The notes beneath the pieces are model-generated. The model saw nothing but the letters and a program-made list of their open reading frames with translations, ran no database searches and had not been told where the DNA came from. The translations under genes were made by a program, and so were the position numbers. 13,282 nt of DNA from Anaerocolumna sp. (lineage in GTDB: Bacteria; Bacillota; Clostridia; Lachnospirales; Lachnospiraceae): positions 1 through 13,282 of the forward strand of contig JAQSYR010000140.1 of the NCBI GenBank assembly GCA_029256035.1. Reading direction: 5' to 3'. Below, one piece after another: positions 6,090 to 12,935 of this stretch (positions within the stretch are counted from its first letter, which is position 1; the number at the start of each line of letters is the position of its first letter).

Positions 6090-8216
6090 ATGGCTACATA
6101 TGGTTGGGCTGGTAAAATCCTAAGAGTTAATTTAACAACAGGAAGTACTTCAGCTGAAGATTCAAGCAAATATCAAGATTATATAGGTGGAATGGGCATG
6201 GGCTATCGTATTATGTACGAAGAAGTGCCTTTAACAACTAAAGCATATGATGAAGCATCTAAATTTGTTATGGGTGTGGGTCCATTAACAGCTACCGGTG
6301 TTCCTTGTTCAGGTAGAATGAATATCTCCTTATTATCTTCATGGTCAAAAGGATATTCCATTATCGATGCTCATATGGGTGGACATATTGGTCCCCAGTT
6401 AAAATATGCTGGCTATGATGCAGTAATCGTAGAAGGAAAAGCAGCATCCCCTGTATATATTAAAATAGATGATGCTACTGTAACAATAGAAGATGCAAGT
6501 GACCTTTGGGGAAAAGGAACTTTTGAAGCTAATAAATTATTAACAGAAAAAGTAGGAAGAACTTTTGAAACTGCAGTTATCGGACCTGCAGGTGAAAATC
6601 TTGTTAATTATTCTACTTTAAATACATCTTTTGGTAACTCAGCAGGTGCTGGTATCGGCGCCGTTATGGGTAGCAAGAACTTAAAAGGTTTTGCAATTCG
6701 TGGAACCGGCTCTGTTAAGATTGCTGATCCTGCAAAATTGCTGGAATTAAATGAGTATATGTTAAAAGATTTAATTGGTGCAAATAATAACCACAATGTA
6801 CCTGCGGTGCCACAAAGCTGGGCAGAATATTCTGCAGTAAGTGGTAAGAATCGTTGGTCTGGAGCTCCTGGACGTACTTGGGCAAAAGCTGAGGGCGGCG
6901 CTATCGATATGGGAGAACAACCATGCGGCGATATCAACAAGATTGCATATCGTACTTTAAAAGGTGTATTTGACTTTGGTGATGTTGCTTCTAATTACAT
7001 CATTAAACAAGGTGGATGTACTTCCTGTCCAATCCGTTGCTATACACAGTATGATATGGATCCTCTTGCTGACTACGATTTACCAACAAAAGTATCCAAT
7101 ACCTGTATGCCAATTCTTTATGGTCAGACATTCTATTTAGATGGAATCAAAGACTTTAAGTATGAAGGCGATGCTAAGATGGTAATTAACGGAGCTTCCG
7201 CTCATGCAATGGATGAGTATGGAGTATGGTGTAATTACGGTAACATTTACCGTGAATTTGCATGGTTATTTACCTCAGGTAAATACAAAGAAGTTCTATC
7301 TGAAGAAGAATACTATAGTCTTCCTTGGGACTGGGAAAAAGCAGGAGATCCTCGCTGGGCTGTTGAAATTATTCGTCGTATTGCTTATAAAGAAGGCGAA
7401 TTGTCAACTTTAGGTGAAGGAACTATCGCTGTTATGGAAAAATGGAAATTAGGTAAAGAATGGCTTGATATGGATAATCCATTAAATACTAATATTTCTT
7501 ACAATGGTTATCCAAAACACCATGGTCCAGATGAAGCAGGTCAGGTAAGTATGTTATTTAACGTAATGTATAACCGTGACTGTATGATCCATCAGTTAAC
7601 TGATATTACCAATTCCGGAGCACCTTATGAAGTATCAAAGGCTACAATGGAAGGTTTCTTTGGAGAAGGATGCTGGGATAAGCCTAAGGCATGGACTCCA
7701 ATGAACAGAAACAAAGCAAAATTAGCAAAATGGGCATTTAACGGAAAGCAGTTCCATGATAGTGCAACTGTTTGTAACTGGATGTGGCCAATGACTCAAT
7801 CACCTTCAAAAGCAAGAAATTATGTTGGTGACTTAGAATTAGATGCTAACTTCATGACAGCTGTAACTGGTAAAACTTACACAAAAGACGAACTTGACTT
7901 TGCTTCTGAACGTATTTCCCAGATGTTACGTGTTATGACAGCTATTTCCTTCAATATACATTATGGTGATACCAGCCTGCGTGATACTCATGATGCAATT
8001 CCTAACTGGGTATTTGATAAAGAACCAGACTTCAAAGCTTTTGAAGAAGGTACTACAAAGCTGGACCGTGCTGATATGGAACTGGCAAAAGATTATTTCT
8101 ATGAAGAAATGGGCTGGGATAAAGCAACTGGTATTCCTACCAGAGCAACATTGGAGAAATTCGGTCTTGGTGATATGGCAGATGACTTAGCAGCAAGAGG
8201 AATTCTGCCACAATAA
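6090..8216 (+). CDS. YdhV-like oxidoreductase of the aldehyde:ferredoxin oxidoreductase (AOR) family
   Basis: This is an intact 708-residue enzyme expected to hold a bis-pterin tungsten or molybdenum cofactor and one 4Fe-4S cluster. It resembles E. coli YdhV along its whole length. Shared features include the opening GW.GKILRVNLTTG, GPLT, SGRMNI, the AHMGGH segment, GANNNH.VP..PQSWAEYS and the end DDLAA..LLP. Cluster ligands are C310, C313 and C317 (GCTSCPIRC) plus C498 (NRDC). The cofactor motif D375-EYGVWC381 matches the family DxxGL(D/C). No signal peptide is visible, so it is cytoplasmic or exported only with a partner. YdhV has been described as binding molybdenum with the pterin scaffold; the physiological substrate is unknown. 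A binding site GGGAGGGTG lies eight bases before ATG. Its ferredoxin partner upstream is broken in this sequence. Confidence 0.93.
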   Translation: MATYGWAGKILRVNLTTGSTSAEDSSKYQDYIGGMGMGYRIMYEEVPLTTKAYDEASKFVMGVGPLTATGVPCSGRMNISLLSSWSKGYSIIDAHMGGHIGPQLKYAGYDAVIVEGKAASPVYIKIDDATVTIEDASDLWGKGTFEANKLLTEKVGRTFETAVIGPAGENLVNYSTLNTSFGNSAGAGIGAVMGSKNLKGFAIRGTGSVKIADPAKLLELNEYMLKDLIGANNNHNVPAVPQSWAEYSAVSGKNRWSGAPGRTWAKAEGGAIDMGEQPCGDINKIAYRTLKGVFDFGDVASNYIIKQGGCTSCPIRCYTQYDMDPLADYDLPTKVSNTCMPILYGQTFYLDGIKDFKYEGDAKMVINGASAHAMDEYGVWCNYGNIYREFAWLFTSGKYKEVLSEEEYYSLPWDWEKAGDPRWAVEIIRRIAYKEGELSTLGEGTIAVMEKWKLGKEWLDMDNPLNTNISYNGYPKHHGPDEAGQVSMLFNVMYNRDCMIHQLTDITNSGAPYEVSKATMEGFFGEGCWDKPKAWTPMNRNKAKLAKWAFNGKQFHDSATVCNWMWPMTQSPSKARNYVGDLELDANFMTAVTGKTYTKDELDFASERISQMLRVMTAISFNIHYGDTSLRDTHDAIPNWVFDKEPDFKAFEEGTTKLDRADMELAKDYFYEEMGWDKATGIPTRATLEKFGLGDMADDLAARGILPQ

Positions 8217-8239
8217 ATAAAAGGTTAAGGTGATTGCTT

Positions 8240-8851
8240 ATGTTATTCGGAAGAAGAAAACCGGGATTTGTTGATATTCAAAAAGCAGATGAACAAGAAG
8301 AAAAGGTTGCAGGTAATAGCGATAAAACAGAAGAGAAACCTGATTTAATGGGTTATCTTTCTTCACTTCCTGATGTGGAAGATGAATTTGAAGATATTGA
8401 TGATACAAAATCATCTGATGAAGAGGAAGAACTGGAACTTACAGAAGAACAAAAGTTTGCTGAATACATTCGAATCAGAACGAAAGCAACCAATCTTACC
8501 AGTTTAACATCTTTGAAAAGTGAAATAGAGAATCTGGATGAAATATTAGAAAATATGAAAACAGATGAAAGCTGTAGTGACATAATATTTACCAAAGGAA
8601 ACAAAGATATCTATTATTATTCATCTAAATATATGAGTGATAATTATGCAATGATTGCTTCTTTGGTAGAAGAAAAGGATCTTGTTAGAACAATTGCAGA
8701 AATGGTTCTTTTTAACAGTAAAACATATCCTGCACCTACCCCTGTAACATATTTTGAAAAAAGTCCTTATTTTGCAACAAAGGCACAAATTGATCGAGCA
8801 TTGTTGCTTTTATCCATGAATGAGGAGTATAATGATATTCACCATAATTGA
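8240..8851 (+). CDS. Small acidic protein in the ydhW position, function unknown
   Basis: I do not recognise a domain. The 203-residue soluble protein opens with a short basic stretch (MLFGRRKPG). A strongly acidic, probably disordered region of about 60 residues follows, with runs such as EDEFEDIDD and DEEEELELTEEQ. A more ordered alpha-helical C-terminal half carries a PAPTPVTYF segment. It follows the ydhV-like gene by 23 bases. E. coli ydhW, a protein of similar size and unknown role, holds the same position. I start at ATG 8240, seven bases after TAAGGTG. A TTG six bases earlier would leave almost no spacing. A role as maturation factor or accessory subunit of the oxidoreductase is a guess from position. 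Confidence 0.8.
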   Translation: MLFGRRKPGFVDIQKADEQEEKVAGNSDKTEEKPDLMGYLSSLPDVEDEFEDIDDTKSSDEEEELELTEEQKFAEYIRIRTKATNLTSLTSLKSEIENLDEILENMKTDESCSDIIFTKGNKDIYYYSSKYMSDNYAMIASLVEEKDLVRTIAEMVLFNSKTYPAPTPVTYFEKSPYFATKAQIDRALLLLSMNEEYNDIHHN

Positions 8852-8868
8852 AAAGGGGTATTCAAGGA

Positions 8869-8898
8869 TTGTCCAATCATAAAAGAAGTAGGTATACA
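8869..8898 (+). promoter_or_regulatory. Weak candidate promoter ahead of the cofactor operon
   Basis: TTGTCC (8869-8874) and TATACA (8893-8898) are 18 bases apart, each matching four of six consensus positions. If used, transcription would start near 8905, inside the structured region and before the terminator at 8963-9006. The alternative is read-through from the oxidoreductase operon. Sequence alone does not settle this. Confidence 0.35.
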
Positions 8899-8972
8899 AT
8901 TTCTGTGTTTCGTATTCGTAGCAGGTATTGTATGCTAAACCACCTATATTTGGATTGCCTGTATACTGCCTT
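8888..8972 (+). promoter_or_regulatory. Structured leader with possible antiterminator, upstream of the cofactor genes
   Basis: Two nested stems can form. GTAGGT (8888-8893) pairs with ACCTAT (8942-8947, one G-T pair), and ATACAAT (8894-8900) pairs with ATTGTAT (8927-8933). An 8-base bulge lies on the 3' side. An exclusive alternative pairs GGTATACA (8891-8898) with TGTATACT (8960-8967), which takes up the left arm of the following terminator. A second alternative pairs 8921-8928 with 8963-8969 through one bulged base. This is the layout of an attenuator or riboswitch. I could not match it to the published Moco RNA motif from memory. GTATAC is self-complementary, so some pairing may be accidental. 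Confidence 0.4.
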
Positions 8973-9006
8973 TTTGAGAAATCGAGAAGGCAGTATTTTT
9001 ATTTTA
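8963..9006 (+). terminator. Strong intrinsic terminator before the cofactor operon
   Basis: A perfect 10-bp stem, ATACTGCCTT (8963-8972) with AAGGCAGTAT (8987-8996), is followed directly by a T-rich run (tttttatttt). It lies about 110 bases after the acidic-protein gene and about 70 bases before the next start codon. It either ends the oxidoreductase operon or attenuates entry into the cofactor operon. Confidence 0.88.
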
Positions 9007-9076
9007 TACAAGGACTCGAGTGCCAAAAGGTCTTTTGACACTGGAATCATACAAGGAAAGAAAGGTAGGATACAGC

Positions 9077-10102
9077 ATGAAATTAATTAATACCATAGAT
9101 GCAGTTGGCCATGTTCTATGTCATGACATAACCAGAATTGTAAAAAACGTAGAAAAGGAAGCTGCATTTCGAAAAGGACATGTTGTAACAGAAGAAGACA
9201 TTCCAGTATTGCTATCCATAGGAAAAGAGCATCTTTATGTATGGGAGAAAGTAGATGGAGTTCTTCATGAAGACGAAGCAGCAGAAATCTTATATAACAT
9301 TTGTAAAAATGAACATATGACAAGGTCTGAAACAAAAGAAGGAAAGATTGAATTATTTGCTGATTGTGACGGCTTATTTACTGTTGATGTGGAAAGACTG
9401 GATGAAATCAATTCCATTGAAAATATGATGATAGCAACAAGACATACAAATTATCCGGTAAAAAAGGGTGATAAATTGGCAGGAACAAGAATAATACCTT
9501 TAGTGATAGAAAAAGAAAAGATGGAACAAGTTGAGGAGATAGGTGCAGGAAACCCACTTCTGGCCGTTCACCCCTACAAATTAAAAAAAGCAGGAATCGT
9601 AACTACTGGAAGTGAAGTATTTTATGGAAGAATTCAAGATACCTTTACTCCTGTAATTATAAATAAATTAGCGGAATACAACATTGATGTAAGCGGACAT
9701 ATTATTGCCAATGATGAACCTGAGAATATAGTAAATGCAATAAATGAGTTAAAGAAAAGTGGAACCGACATGATTGTGTGCACTGGTGGAATGAGCGTAG
9801 ACCCTGACGATCGTACCCCTGGTGCTATCAAGGCAAGTGGCGCTAATATTATAACTTATGGAGCACCGGTACTACCGGGAGCAATGTTCGTGTTAGGATA
9901 TTTTGAGGATGGTACTCCAATTATGGGATTGCCAGGCTGCGTAATGTATGCAAAAGCTACTATTTTTGATTTGGTGTTACCTAGAGTAGCAGCAGGAATC
10001 AAGATACAGAAGAAAGATTTAGTTAAAATGGGCCATGGTGGCCTGTGTTTAGGCTGTAAGCCGTGTCATTATCCAAATTGCGGTTTTGGAAAGGGCGTGT
10101 AA
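9077..10102 (+). CDS. Molybdopterin-binding (MoeA/MogA-fold) protein with a cysteine-rich tail
   Basis: This 341-residue protein belongs to a group common in anaerobic clostridia and related to MoeA and MogA. It probably adenylates molybdopterin or inserts molybdate or tungstate. The N-terminal half (AVG.VLCHDITRIV, RKGH, GKEHLYVWE) is typical of this group. The MPT-binding domain has TTGSEV (176-181) and TGGMSVDPDD (236-245), followed by YGAPVLPGAM and GLPGCVMYAK. The tail carries C324, C327, C330 and C335 in CLGCKPCHYPNC, a possible metal site. I use ATG 9077, six bases after AGGTAGGA, in place of the upstream in-frame ATG at 9020, which has no comparable site. The moeA start follows two bases after the stop. 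It is the first gene of the cofactor operon; the group has no settled gene name. Confidence 0.9.
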   Translation: MKLINTIDAVGHVLCHDITRIVKNVEKEAAFRKGHVVTEEDIPVLLSIGKEHLYVWEKVDGVLHEDEAAEILYNICKNEHMTRSETKEGKIELFADCDGLFTVDVERLDEINSIENMMIATRHTNYPVKKGDKLAGTRIIPLVIEKEKMEQVEEIGAGNPLLAVHPYKLKKAGIVTTGSEVFYGRIQDTFTPVIINKLAEYNIDVSGHIIANDEPENIVNAINELKKSGTDMIVCTGGMSVDPDDRTPGAIKASGANIITYGAPVLPGAMFVLGYFEDGTPIMGLPGCVMYAKATIFDLVLPRVAAGIKIQKKDLVKMGHGGLCLGCKPCHYPNCGFGKGV

Positions 10103-10104
10103 GA

Positions 10105-11337
10105 ATGGAGCAGATAGGAATTGAATTAGAGAAGGCCGTGGAACTTATACTACACCACGGAGTAGAACAAATCAAAACTCATATCATTCCTGTAATGAAA
10201 GCAAATGGCGCAATATTAGCAGAAGACATTTATGCTCCTATAAATAATCCACCCTTTGACCGCTCTCCCTTAGATGGGTTTGCACTACGGGCAGGGGATT
10301 CTTCCCATGCATCAAAGAAACATCCGGTTACACTTCGAGTGATTGATACAGTATATGCAGGCGGCTTCTGTGATAAAAGGCTAAATGCAGGAGAAGCCGT
10401 AAGAATTATGACGGGTGCTCCAATACCTTTTGGGGCTGACTGTGTCATTCGCCAGGAGGATACAGGTTTTACACCAGGAAAAAGTGAATACACCGTTGAA
10501 ATATATAGAGAGTTAAAAGTTCATCAAAACTATTGTTTTCTAGGGGAAGATATTAAAAAGGGCCAAATGTTATTAAAGGCAGGAACCAAAATAACATATA
10601 TTGAGCAGGCAATCCTTTCTTCCGTAGGAATCATGCAGATTGTAGTTTGCCAAAAGCCAAGAGTTGCACTTTTTGTTACTGGGGATGAAGTAGTACCCCC
10701 TGGTAGTCAACTTAAGAACGGCAAAATATATGATTCTAACCTCACTCTTCTTTACAACAGACTGAAAGAGTTTCAGATGGAACCTGTAGTAGCTGAATAT
10801 TTACCAGATCAGCCAGAAATCATTGCAGAAATCATTAAAAAAGTTTCTGAATCTGTAGATATTATAATTACCACAGGTGGAGTGTCAGTTGGTGCAAAAG
10901 ACATCTTCCATGAAGTTTACCCAATGCTTCAGTTAGAGCGAATCTTCTGGAAAGTTAAGCTAAAACCTGGAACACCGGCTATGTTTTCCATGTATCAAGG
11001 AATTCCTATGTTAAACCTGTCAGGAAACCCATTTGCTGCAATTACTACCTTTGAATTACTTGTCAGACCTTTACTGGCCAAATTAAGCGGTGATAAAGGA
11101 TTAAATACAGTAAGGATAAAGGGAGTATTAGCCCAGCCATTTACGAAAACAAGTGGTGCCAGACGCTTTTTACGTGGGAATCTCATTGAAGGGAAGGTGC
11201 ATATCCCACCCACAGAGCAACATGCTTCAGGAATTTTGGCATCAATGGCAGGTTGTAACTGTCTTGTAGATATTAAGGCAGGAACTAACCCATTGGATAT
11301 GGGAAATGAAGTAGAAGTTATCTTACTTGATGTATAA
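10105..11337 (+). CDS. moeA: Molybdopterin molybdenumtransferase MoeA
   Basis: This protein inserts molybdenum (or tungsten) into adenylated molybdopterin, the last step of basic cofactor assembly in the cytoplasm. At 410 residues it has the normal MoeA length. Visible motifs are SPLDGFALRA (54-63), VRIMTGAPIPFGADCVIRQED, FVTGDEVVPPG around 190-200, and TTGGVSVGAKD (256-266) with the conserved acidic residue. The C-terminal domain has KPGTPAMF, LSGNPFAA and the domain IV segment GARRFLRG. I chose ATG 10105, two bases past the preceding stop, with GGAAAGGG overlapping the end of the previous gene. In-frame ATG codons further upstream lie inside that gene. Two MoeA-type proteins in tandem may reflect separate handling of molybdenum and tungsten, as proposed for organisms with AOR enzymes; that is inference. 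Confidence 0.93.
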   Translation: MEQIGIELEKAVELILHHGVEQIKTHIIPVMKANGAILAEDIYAPINNPPFDRSPLDGFALRAGDSSHASKKHPVTLRVIDTVYAGGFCDKRLNAGEAVRIMTGAPIPFGADCVIRQEDTGFTPGKSEYTVEIYRELKVHQNYCFLGEDIKKGQMLLKAGTKITYIEQAILSSVGIMQIVVCQKPRVALFVTGDEVVPPGSQLKNGKIYDSNLTLLYNRLKEFQMEPVVAEYLPDQPEIIAEIIKKVSESVDIIITTGGVSVGAKDIFHEVYPMLQLERIFWKVKLKPGTPAMFSMYQGIPMLNLSGNPFAAITTFELLVRPLLAKLSGDKGLNTVRIKGVLAQPFTKTSGARRFLRGNLIEGKVHIPPTEQHASGILASMAGCNCLVDIKAGTNPLDMGNEVEVILLDV

Positions 11338-11392
11338 TAATTATTTACTTTTAAATCACTATGTGAAAAAAAGCAGAAAGTTTGGTGTAACT

Positions 11393-11905
11393 ATGGATGA
11401 AAAATTAAGTCATTTTGATGATGCAGGCAACGCAATAATGGTTGATGTGTCGAATAAGGAAATTACTTCAAGAACTGCCATTGCACAAGGTAAAATTATT
11501 GTAAATGATGCCGTTATGAAGGCCATTATAAATAAAGAGGTTAAAAAAGGTGATGTTCTGGGAGTAGCACGAGTAGCAGGAATTATGGGAGTGAAAAGAA
11601 CCTGGGAATTAATACCAATGTGTCATCCTTTGATGATACAAAAATGCAGTGTAGACTTTCAGGTGGAAGAAGAGAAAAATACCATAACTGCCATATGTAC
11701 TGTAAAAGTGGAGGGAAAAACCGGAGTTGAAATGGAAGCCCTTACAGGGGTTAATATAACGTTACTTACAATCTATGATATGTGCAAAGCAATTGACAAA
11801 TCAATGGAAATGACAGACATTCATCTTGTGGAAAAAACCGGAGGCAAAAGTGGAACTTTCCATTATGTATCTGCAAGAATTGGGGTGAATTCGGATGATA
11901 GATGA
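11393..11905 (+). CDS. moaC: Cyclic pyranopterin monophosphate synthase MoaC
   Basis: MoaC converts the MoaA product (3',8-cyclo-7,8-dihydro-GTP) into cyclic pyranopterin monophosphate, the first stable intermediate of molybdopterin synthesis. The 170-residue protein is full length. It shows MCHPL (H78), GKTGVEMEALTGV (E113, E115), YDMCKAIDKSM (D129, K132, matching the catalytic aspartate and lysine of E. coli MoaC) and the closing KSGTFHY. I use ATG 11393 because the family begins just before LSHFD..G.A.MVDVS; an upstream in-frame ATG at 11327 overlaps moeA. The binding site is weak (TTGGTG). The 55-base gap after moeA shows no structure. The last 11 bases overlap the moaA start, so translation is probably coupled. 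Confidence 0.94.
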   Translation: MDEKLSHFDDAGNAIMVDVSNKEITSRTAIAQGKIIVNDAVMKAIINKEVKKGDVLGVARVAGIMGVKRTWELIPMCHPLMIQKCSVDFQVEEEKNTITAICTVKVEGKTGVEMEALTGVNITLLTIYDMCKAIDKSMEMTDIHLVEKTGGKSGTFHYVSARIGVNSDDR

Positions 11906-12838
11906 ATATGGTAGAGAGATTGATTATATACGTATATCAATAACTGACCGGTGTAATCTGCGGTGTGTTTATTGTATGCCCAAAGAGGGAGTTGAATTTC
12001 TACCCCATAGCAAAATATTAACTTATGAGGAAATTATTGTACTTTGCAATTGTTTCGCAGCTTTAGGAATTCATAAAGTGAAAATTACAGGTGGAGAACC
12101 CTTAGTACGCAAGGATCTTCCATATCTTATAAGGCAGATTAAGTCCATCCAGGGAATTGAAAATGTTACAATAACAACCAATGGAATTTTATTAGCTGAG
12201 CAAATAGATGAGCTGGTAAAGGCAGGGATTGATTCTATTAACATTAGTCTGGATACCTTAGATCCAGAGCAATTTAAGGAGATAACTAGATTTGATTTAT
12301 TAGATCAAGTAGTTGCCGGCATTAAGAAAGCACTGGAATACCCGGAGATTACAGTAAAAATCAACTGTGTACCCATTCGGCACAAGAAGGAAGAAGAAGC
12401 GGTATTGTCCATGGTTGCCCTTGCTAAAGATTCAAGAATTCATGTGCGTTTTATAGAACTTATGCCTATTGGATTAGGAAAGGAACTTTCTGGTTATACC
12501 GAAGATAGTATTAAGGATATGATAGAACAAAAATACGGAAAGCTAACTCTATTTCGTAAAACCCTTGGCAATGGTCCTTGTAGTTATTACAGTCTTCCAG
12601 GCTTTCAGGGGTACGGTTAACATCGGATGGGTGTCTGAAAAACTGTCTCCAATATTCCGTTGGAACTGACTTAAAACAATTAATGGAGCAGGGAATATCC
12701 AAGGAAGAACTGATAGAGGTAATCCAATCGACCATTCAAAAAAAACCAAGATCCCATCAGTTTGGTGAAGTAGAAGAAACTAAAAATGAAGATGAAATTA
12801 CTTTAGAGGAAAGAAGAATGTCTCAAATCGGAGGCTAA
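11895..12838 (+). pseudogene. moaA: GTP 3',8-cyclase MoaA (radical SAM), frameshifted with loss of part of the C-terminal cluster site
   Basis: MoaA starts molybdopterin synthesis by rearranging GTP with two 4Fe-4S clusters. The first frame has the radical SAM motif CNLRCVYCMP (C20, C24, C27) and TGGEP (65-69), and runs normally to GFQG at about 12611. It then meets a stop at 12618-12620. A second frame from 12611 to 12838 continues with VRLTSDG, NCLQYS, HQFG and the family-typical end IGG, carrying the C-terminal double glycine. About 20 residues expected between GFQG and VRLTSDG are absent. They include the first two cysteines of the second cluster (CxxCNR), while the third (NCL) remains. 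Restored, the protein would be near 334 residues, normal for MoaA. The start has GGGGTG seven bases upstream and overlaps moaC. It is inactive as written; misassembly is the alternative. Confidence 0.9.
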
Positions 12839-12839
12839 A

Positions 12840-12935
12840 GAAAGGTAGAGAATAACATGGGAAAAGTAATAGCGGTTTGTATCAGTGAAAGGTAGAGAAT
12901 AACATGGGAAAAGTAATAGCGGTTTGTATCAGTGA
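12840..12935 (+). repeat. Perfect 47-bp tandem duplication over the start of the MOSC gene
   Basis: Positions 12840-12888 and 12887-12935 are identical over 49 bases at a 47-base offset, with a two-base (GA) overlap at the join. Each copy carries the binding site AAAGGTAGAG, an ATG (12857 and 12904) and the first ten or so codons. In copy one the frame runs into TAG after 12 codons, so only the second ATG opens the full gene. The absence of any mismatch means the event is very recent, or is an assembly artefact. Confidence 0.95.

Noticed and set aside
8234..8239. TTG start for the acidic protein
   Set aside because: It would leave about one base between the ribosome binding site and the start; ATG at 8240 has normal spacing.
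8848..9090. 80-codon plus-strand frame between the acidic protein and the cofactor operon
   Set aside because: It runs through the strong terminator and the structured leader, has no recognisable protein character and overlaps the real start at 9077.
4879..12620. Programmed frameshifting in tatC, the ydhY-like gene or moaA
   Set aside because: No slippery heptamer is evident at the joins, and conserved residues are missing at each, which a frameshift alone could not restore.
12857..12895. First ATG of the duplicated segment as the MOSC start
   Set aside because: The frame ends in TAG after 12 codons; only ATG 12904 opens the MOSC reading frame.
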